A DNA stretch of 11,068 nt from JBBRFH01 sp038224615 (lineage in GTDB: Bacteria > Planctomycetota > Phycisphaerae > Tepidisphaerales > Tepidisphaeraceae), in assembly GCA_038224615.1 (NCBI GenBank), contig JBBRFH010000107.1, forward strand, positions 1-11,068, given 5' to 3'. The notes under the pieces were generated by a model that saw only the letters and a list, made by a program, of their open reading frames with translations, was not told the DNA's origin and ran no database searches. Positions 6,439 to 11,068 of the stretch are shown in pieces (within the stretch, counting starts at the first letter, position 1; each line of letters starts with the position of its first letter). Both the position numbers and the translations under genes were made by a program.

Positions 6439-9400
6439 ATGTTGATCGCATTTTGGGACACGGCGAATCTGCTGATCGGCGCGGTCGAAGGACGCGAAAA
6501 CCTGCGCCCGCTGGAGGCCGCGGACATTCGGCGATTGATCGGCGATGTCGCCGAGGACGCGCTGCTCGCCACCACCGCCGCCGAGGACCTGACCGAGCTC
6601 GATCTGCCGGGCCTGCGGCTGACGCGCGTCCCGGTTCTCAAGTTCACGCCCGTCGAGGCGTGCGACCTGCTCAGCTCGCTGCCGGCGCACCTGCCCCCGG
6701 TTTGCAGCGACTCGATCCACTTCTTCACGATCCTGGCGCGCCTCGCCTGCGAGAGCCTGCACACACAACAGTTCTATCCGTCGATCCGCAAGCAGGACGA
6801 AGGCTTCGTCGCGATCTGGCAGCCGTTGATCGGCGGGAAGGTCGAGGTCGAGCAACTGGAGCGCTTCGCCAGCGCGATCCCGCTCATCTGTCGGCGGTCG
6901 CCGGGCACGGTTGACGTACACCCGCTGCGACTGGTCGAGACGTTTCTCAGCGAGTGTACCGACGCGCTGATCCGCCGAAGCGTGAAGGTCGATGATTTCT
7001 TCAACCGCGTACACCAGCGCCCGGCGGCAACCGATGTGCGGTGGCTCTCGGCATTGCTCGGCGAACAGCGACTCGTCGAAGGCGAACCTGAGGAAAAACG
7101 CCGACTCTACGACGACGTACACGTATGGCTCTCCCCGATCACCGATACGGGTGAGGAAGCGAACCTGCGCCTCGGTTTCGTGATGCGCGAGCCGGGGCCG
7201 GAGGAACAAACCTGGCCGGTCGAACTGCGGCTGGTGAGCGACGACGCCGACGAACCCACGATCGTTCCCGCGTCCGAACTCTGGCGTCAGCAGGCAAGCC
7301 CGCTCACATCCCTCGGCCGGACCATCGGCGAGCGGCAGCAGAAGTTCCTGTCGGAGCTGCACCGCGCGATGGAGTCATTCCCGTCGATCGAGCGCATCAT
7401 CCAGCAGGAGCAACCGACGGGCATGCAGCTTTCGCACGTCGAGGCGTTCGCATTCATGCGGTCGTGGGCGATGGCGCTGGAGGACAACGGCTTTCACGTC
7501 GACGTTCCGGACTGGGCGACGCCCGATGAAGGCGAACTGAGCCTGCGGCTGTCGATCACGCCCGCCGACGAGGCGATGCGCAGCGACGACGAGGACGTCT
7601 TTGAAGGCAGCGGCCCCGACCAGCCACGCAACGGTCAGCCGCTGACGGCGGGCGGACGCGTGGGGCTCGACTCGCTGGTCCGGTTCGACTGGCGCGTTGC
7701 CATCGGCCAACAGCAACTGACGACGGCGGAATTTGAAGGGCTCGTCGCGCAACAGTCGCCGCTGGTGCGCTTCCGCGACCGCTGGGTGCAGATCGACCTC
7801 GAAGCTGCGAAAAAGGCCCAGGAGGCGATTACCAACAACCAGAACGGCCGGCTCACGCTCGGCGAGGCGTTCCGCACCGCGTACGGACTGGCGGGAAACA
7901 CCGGCTTGAACGTCAGCGGTCTGACCGGCGCCGACTGGATCGACCGGCTTCTGCAGCAGGCGCCCGACGCGAAGATCGCTGCACTCCCGCAGCCGACCGA
8001 CTTCAAAGGCGAGCTTCGCCCGTACCAGCTTCGCGGCATGCAGTGGATGGCGTACCTCGACCGACTCGGCCTCGGCGCCTGCCTGGCCGACGACATGGGC
8101 CTGGGCAAGACGATTCAGTTCATCGCGTTACTGCTGCACGAGCGCGCCGCCGCCGGTGCTGAAGACCCGATGCCCGAGGCTTCGGCTGAGGCGACCGTGG
8201 CGAGCGCACCCGCGACCGCACCCGTGCCCGAGACGAACACACAATCGAGCGACGAAACGAACGCCGACGGGATCGCCATCGCCATCGCCAGCGATCCGCC
8301 CGCGATCCCGCCGGTACCGGCACCGAAGCGCTCGGATCGCAAGATCGGGCCGACTCTGCTCTTCGCACCGGCGTCGGTCATTGGCAACTGGGTGCGCGAG
8401 ATCGAGCGATTCGCACCGCATCTCAAGGTCCTCGCCCATCATGGCCCTGAGCGCAAGCACGGAGATGCGTTTGTCGACGTTGCGATGCGGCACGACGTCA
8501 TCCTCACCGGTTACGCACTGGCCCATCGCGATCAGGCGGACCTCAAGCGCGTGCTGTGGCACCGTCTGGCACTTGACGAAGCTCAGAAGGTGAAAAACCC
8601 CAGCAGTGCCGCCAGCGCCGCGATCCGATCGCTTTCGGCAGGCCGGCGCGTGGCGCTGACGGGCACGCCGATCGAGAATCACCTCTCCGAGTTGTGGTCG
8701 ATCATGGAAGTGCTGAACCCCGGCCTGCTCGGCTCGCCCAGCCAGTTCCGCGAGCGCTTCGTCATCCCGGTCGAGAAATTGGCCGACGCAAAAAGAGGCC
8801 AACTGCTTCGCGACATGATCCGCCCGTTCGTGTTGCGGCGCACCAAGCAGGACCCCGAGGTGGCCGTCAACCTGCCGAGCAAGATGGAGATGCGCGTCTT
8901 CACCAGCCTCACGCCCGAGCAGGCGGCGATGTACGAGCGCATCACCGCGGACATGCTCACCAGCGTCGAGAACGCCTCCGGCATCCGCCGGCGCGGGCTC
9001 ATCCTCGCGGGTCTCACGCGGCTGAAACAGGTGTGCGATCACCCCGCGTTGCTCACCCACGACGACAAGAAAATCGACGGCCGGTCCGGCAAGTGCGAGC
9101 GCCTCGTCGACATGCTCGAAGAAGTGCTTGGCGAAGGCGAAGCGGCGCTGGTCTTCACGCAGTATCGCGAGATGGGCCACCTGCTCGAACGACTCATCCA
9201 GACGCGCCTCGATCACGAGCCGCTGTTCCTCCACGGCGGCGTGCCGGTCAAGGACCGCGACACGATGATCCAGGAATTCCAACGCGACGGCACCCCGCAG
9301 CGGATCTTCATCCTCAGCCTCCGCGCCGGCGGCCTGGGTCTGAACCTGACGGCGGCCAATCACGTATTCCACTTCGACCGCTGGTGGAACCCCGCCGTCG

Positions 9401-9630
9401 AAGCGCAGGCCACCGACCGCGCGCACCGCATCGGGCAGAACAAGATCGTACAGGTACACAAGTTCGTGTCGATCGGCACCGTCGAAGAGCGCATCGACAA
9501 GCTGCTGGCCGACAAAACCGCGCTGGCCGAGAACATCGTTACCAGCGGCGATCAGTGGCTGACGAATCTGTCGACCGACGACCTGAAGAAGTACCTTGCC
9601 TTGTCGAGCGAAGCAGTGGAAGAGGGATAG
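6439..9630 (+). CDS. SNF2-family DNA helicase/translocase, HepA-like, with SNF2-associated N-terminal domain
   Basis: This is a predicted cytoplasmic ATP-dependent double-stranded DNA translocase of 1063 residues. Residues 1-370 are a family-specific N-terminal region, and about 370-500 resemble the SNF2-associated domain (RFDWRVAIG ... LVRFRDRWVQID). The helicase core begins near 525. Motif I is DDMGLGKT (551-558), motif II is DEAQ (713-716), motif III is LTGTP (740-744), and motif VI is QATDRAHRIGQ (990-1000); the second RecA lobe starts near 900. All key residues are present. About 65 Ala/Pro/Asp-rich residues (569-633) are inserted between motifs I and Ia, where relatives continue directly. 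I chose the ATG at 6439 because the translation becomes family-like there (MLIAFWDTANLLI); upstream is Arg-rich, and no strong ribosome binding site is visible. Actinobacterial and other relatives are often paired with a SWIM zinc-finger protein; none is seen here. Exact biological role unknown. Confidence 0.93.
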   Translation: MLIAFWDTANLLIGAVEGRENLRPLEAADIRRLIGDVAEDALLATTAAEDLTELDLPGLRLTRVPVLKFTPVEACDLLSSLPAHLPPVCSDSIHFFTILARLACESLHTQQFYPSIRKQDEGFVAIWQPLIGGKVEVEQLERFASAIPLICRRSPGTVDVHPLRLVETFLSECTDALIRRSVKVDDFFNRVHQRPAATDVRWLSALLGEQRLVEGEPEEKRRLYDDVHVWLSPITDTGEEANLRLGFVMREPGPEEQTWPVELRLVSDDADEPTIVPASELWRQQASPLTSLGRTIGERQQKFLSELHRAMESFPSIERIIQQEQPTGMQLSHVEAFAFMRSWAMALEDNGFHVDVPDWATPDEGELSLRLSITPADEAMRSDDEDVFEGSGPDQPRNGQPLTAGGRVGLDSLVRFDWRVAIGQQQLTTAEFEGLVAQQSPLVRFRDRWVQIDLEAAKKAQEAITNNQNGRLTLGEAFRTAYGLAGNTGLNVSGLTGADWIDRLLQQAPDAKIAALPQPTDFKGELRPYQLRGMQWMAYLDRLGLGACLADDMGLGKTIQFIALLLHERAAAGAEDPMPEASAEATVASAPATAPVPETNTQSSDETNADGIAIAIASDPPAIPPVPAPKRSDRKIGPTLLFAPASVIGNWVREIERFAPHLKVLAHHGPERKHGDAFVDVAMRHDVILTGYALAHRDQADLKRVLWHRLALDEAQKVKNPSSAASAAIRSLSAGRRVALTGTPIENHLSELWSIMEVLNPGLLGSPSQFRERFVIPVEKLADAKRGQLLRDMIRPFVLRRTKQDPEVAVNLPSKMEMRVFTSLTPEQAAMYERITADMLTSVENASGIRRRGLILAGLTRLKQVCDHPALLTHDDKKIDGRSGKCERLVDMLEEVLGEGEAALVFTQYREMGHLLERLIQTRLDHEPLFLHGGVPVKDRDTMIQEFQRDGTPQRIFILSLRAGGLGLNLTAANHVFHFDRWWNPAVEAQATDRAHRIGQNKIVQVHKFVSIGTVEERIDKLLADKTALAENIVTSGDQWLTNLSTDDLKKYLALSSEAVEEG

Positions 9631-9634
9631 TAAC

Positions 9635-9694
9635 TGTGACGTGATGAGTGTGGCGTAAGCAGATTGTGCATCATGCCGCACTCATCACGTCACA
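9635..9694 (+). repeat. 22-bp stem-loop between the helicase and the downstream small gene
   Basis: The left arm 9635-9656 pairs with the right arm 9673-9694. The outer 16 bp (TGTGACGTGATGAGTG) are perfect and the remaining six include two G-U pairs in RNA. The loop is 16 bases. The stem begins 4 bases after the helicase stop and ends 18 bases before the next ATG, just upstream of its ribosome binding site. No U-run follows, so a simple terminator is unlikely. An alternative 7-bp pairing, GTGGCGT (9650-9656) with ACGCCAC (9694-9700), is mutually exclusive with the inner stem. It may be a mobile or REP-like palindrome, or an mRNA-stabilising or attenuating structure. Confidence 0.75.
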
Positions 9695-9712
9695 CGCCAC
9701 TTGGACGAGCTT

Positions 9713-10108
9713 ATGAGCGACACCGACACCAATCCTCTCGACGCCGCCGTCGATCTTCATGCGCTCGACGGGCTGACCTTCGAGGGCCGGCCGATCGTGC
9801 TCGACCGGCTCGGCCCGGCGCATTTCCGCAGCAAGGGCTTCTCGTTCATGGGGTTTCTGCAGACGGTGTACGACCACGTCGCCCAGCACACCAGCCGCAC
9901 CCCGCCGACCGAACCGTCCGCACCGCCCGCGACCCTTGACGCGCCAACCGCGCCCGAAGTGCTGGATGTGCTGGAAAAGCCCGTAGCGCCCGATGCCGAC
10001 GCCGTCCCCGCGTCCGACGAGCAAACGCCAGGAGCAACCACAATGCCCCAGTCGCCCACCACCAGCGGAGACGAGAGCGCGGCGCAGTTGATCCGACTCC
10101 CCGTGTAA
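9713..10108 (+). CDS. Small hypothetical protein with Ala/Pro-rich C-terminal tail
   Basis: The product is 131 residues from the ATG at 9713, with GGACGAG ending 4 bases before it; a TTG at 9701 is a less likely start. Residues 1-60 look folded (ALDGLTFEGRPIVLDRLG, then HFRSKGFSFMGFLQTVYDHV). Residues 61-131 are low-complexity, rich in Pro, Ala, Thr and Asp, and probably disordered. I do not recognise the family, and there is no signal peptide or membrane segment. It follows the SNF2 gene by 82 bp on the same strand and has no obvious promoter of its own, so co-transcription and a role with the helicase are reasonable inferences. The tail composition resembles the helicase insert at residues 569-633. 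Confidence 0.6.
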   Translation: MSDTDTNPLDAAVDLHALDGLTFEGRPIVLDRLGPAHFRSKGFSFMGFLQTVYDHVAQHTSRTPPTEPSAPPATLDAPTAPEVLDVLEKPVAPDADAVPASDEQTPGATTMPQSPTTSGDESAAQLIRLPV

Positions 10109-10147
10109 TGGGACATGCGAGATGAGACAGTATGGTCCGGTGATATG

Positions 10148-10168
10148 CGGGACTTATCTCCCGTTTTT
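10148..10168 (+). terminator. Possible weak intrinsic terminator of the helicase operon
   Basis: CGGGA (10148-10152) and TCCCG (10159-10163) form a 5-bp GC-rich stem with a 6-base loop, followed directly by five T. It lies 40 bp after the stop of the small gene. The stem is short, so it is only a candidate. Confidence 0.4.
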
Positions 10169-10242
10169 GCCGAGCGATACGGCCGTTTCGGACACCGGCA
10201 GTCGATTTGAGACCAGACGTCCAAAAAGGCCGTTTGCCCCCC

Positions 10243-10317
10243 ATGCTTGAGATAGGCGATCGCGGGTTTTGATTCAGAATCGCCGATTCTGAATCGTTCA
10301 TCGTTCAAGCATCGTTC
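10243..10317. repeat. Nested palindromes and short tandem copies in a convergent intergenic spacer
   Basis: GATTCAGAATC (10271-10281) and GATTCTGAATC (10285-10295) form a perfect 11-bp inverted repeat with a 3-base spacer, and each arm is itself nearly palindromic. They are enclosed by an outer inverted repeat, ATGCTTGA (10243-10250) and TCAAGCAT (10305-10312). Three copies of ATCGTTC occur at 10293-10299, 10300-10306 and 10311-10317. The flanking genes converge, so no promoter is expected here. Possible roles are a bidirectional terminator (though no T-run follows), an IS end, a small palindromic element, or a protein-binding site. Confidence 0.6.
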
Positions 10318-10357
10318 ACGGGAAAAGTTGGACGAAGGCGGATTAGCGGGTTTCGCC

Positions 10358-10681
10358 TCACTGGATGCCTAGCTCTGCCGCCAGCTTGTAAAGCCGTCCT
10401 CGCCCCAACTCGAACACGGCGGCAGCGACGCGCGACGCCAGGCCGTGCGGCCTCGCCCGATCGACCAGGCGAAAAGGACGCATCCAGTTGAAGACCGACC
10501 CGCGTTTGGCGTCGATGCCGGCCGTTCGCATCTGTGCCAGCAAGGCATCGCCGGAGACGCCGGGATCGGCGGCAAGCTGCTCGAAACGCTTACGCAGCTT
10601 TGGCTGGCCGGCCAGCAGCTTGTCGATCCGCGTGGGATAACGCACTGAAGGCGGATCGGGCATCGAAGCGCCGTCGTTCAT
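10358..10681 (-). CDS. Small basic hypothetical protein, possibly DNA-binding
   Basis: The product is 107 residues from the ATG at 10681, with a strong GGAAGG site about 8 bases upstream. It reads MNDGASMPDPPSVRYPTRID, then KLLAGQPKLRKRFEQLAADP, GVSGDALLAQMRTAGID, and ends RGRLYKLAAELGIQ. The sequence is mostly helical and Arg/Lys/Ala-rich with several amphipathic helices, consistent with a small nucleic-acid-binding protein, but I do not recognise a named family. It lies 43 bp downstream of the IS3-family remnant on the same strand, and its ribosome binding site may overlap the IS end. It could be a passenger gene or simply a neighbour. Confidence 0.55.
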   Translation of the reverse strand: MNDGASMPDPPSVRYPTRIDKLLAGQPKLRKRFEQLAADPGVSGDALLAQMRTAGIDAKRGSVFNWMRPFRLVDRARPHGLASRVAAAVFELGRGRLYKLAAELGIQ

Positions 10682-10724
10682 GTTTCGACCTTCCCCACCC
10701 TTTTCTGGCGCGCTTAGGTTCCGT

Positions 10725-10937
10725 TTAGTTCAGTTTCGATTCATACGTTTCGGGGCTGACGTAGCCGAGTGAGCTGTGTCTGCGTTTGCGATTGTACCAC
10801 ACTTCGATCCATTCAAAGATCGCGTCGATGGCCTCCTGTTTGGTTGCGAAATTGCGTTGATACACCAGTTCGGTTTTGAGACTGGCCCAGACGCTTTCCA
10901 TCGCAGCGTTGTCCCCGCAGTTGCCGACCCGGCTCAC
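10725..10937 (-). pseudogene. IS3-family transposase (orfB) 3' remnant
   Basis: The minus strand encodes VSRVGNCGDNAAMESVWASL, then a segment with KTELVYQRNFATKQEAIDAI, ending WYNRKRRHSSLGYVSPETYE-SKLN and TAA (10725-10727). This is the C-terminal end of an IS3-family orfB transposase, with the catalytic Glu of the DDE triad in DNAAMES (codon at 10896-10898) and the conserved YNxxRRHSSLG motif. Only about 70 of the usual 270-300 residues are present. The open frame continues to 10985 but reads MPGGTSLKLFASPPCG, which is not orfB-like, so homology ends near 10937. The element is truncated or rearranged there and cannot move by itself. Confidence 0.85.
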
Positions 10938-11068
10938 ACCGCAAGGCGGCGACGCGAAAAGCTTGAGTGAAGTGCCCCCTGGCATCGCGCGCCGCGAAGA
11001 CCGTCCGGCGGGACGATGACCTCCGGCGCGGCTCGATTACGGGCTAAATGCGAAGCGTCTTTGAATGA
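10938..11068. other. Sequence beyond the IS3 break point, unassigned
   Basis: No convincing gene is visible. In another minus-strand frame the DNA reads RDARGHFTQAFRVAALRC, faintly like the D-RGS-YTS-AF block that precedes the Glu by about 35 residues in IS3 orfB. If real, this would indicate a frameshifted, decayed continuation of the transposase. It may equally be unrelated DNA joined at the break. Confidence 0.3.

Noticed and set aside
8128..9681. 517-codon open frame on the minus strand opposite the SNF2 gene
   Set aside because: It is antisense to clear helicase motifs; its composition (rich in Arg, His, Val, Asp) is typical of a shadow frame.
10257..10264. GCGATCGC as an HIP1-type repeat
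   Set aside because: It is a single occurrence in this spacer, and the octamer is expected by chance in GC-rich DNA.
1..11068. CRISPR array, rRNA or complete anti-phage system
   Set aside because: I saw no regularly spaced repeats, no rRNA-like sequence, and no set of defence genes; a lone SNF2 helicase is not sufficient evidence for DISARM or a similar system.

Overview
The window looks like an accessory region of a GC-rich bacterium, most likely a planctomycete (Planctomycetota). Four things point that way, all from memory of family distribution and none tested by a search: an ISAzo13-type transposase tail, an integrase of the style common in that phylum, a large secreted FN3/C25-fold/CBM9-like protein of a kind seen in Planctomycetota and Verrucomicrobiota, and a tRNA gene with no encoded CCA.

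Left part (1-5850): a probable integrated element, read leftwards from a tRNA-Val gene. It holds a frameshifted tyrosine-recombinase gene next to the tRNA 3' end (4491-5733, minus). An unrecognised plus-strand gene (3674-4462) converges on it and may carry an FtsH-like N-terminal membrane piece. Then come about 450 bp without a convincing gene, a 1000-residue secreted multidomain protein (216-3218, minus), and the frameshifted 3' end of an ISAzo13-family transposase (1-154, plus). The far end of the element is outside the window.

Junction (5734-5964): tRNA-Val(GAC) on the minus strand with a near-consensus sigma-70 promoter. Between the tRNA 3' end and the integrase start lie a perfect 11-bp-arm palindrome and a smaller hairpin, the expected place for an integrase operator or recombination sites.

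Right part (6439-10108): an intact SNF2-family helicase of the HepA-like type with a SNF2-associated N-terminal module and an unusual Ala/Pro-rich insert between motifs I and Ia. A small downstream protein with a similar Ala/Pro-rich tail probably shares its transcript. A 22-bp hairpin sits between the two. Beyond a repeat-rich spacer (10109-10357) are a small basic hypothetical protein (10358-10681, minus) and the 3' remnant of an IS3-family transposase (10725-about 10937, minus).

I see no complete, clearly novel multi-gene system. The best leads are the palindrome at the integrase promoter, the hairpin in the helicase transcript, the nested palindromes at 10243-10317, and the C25-like protein that lacks the expected catalytic cysteine. 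Both main mobile genes (integrase, ISAzo13) carry single-base frameshifts, while the two genes over 3 kb are open throughout, which fits decay of mobile DNA better than general sequencing error.
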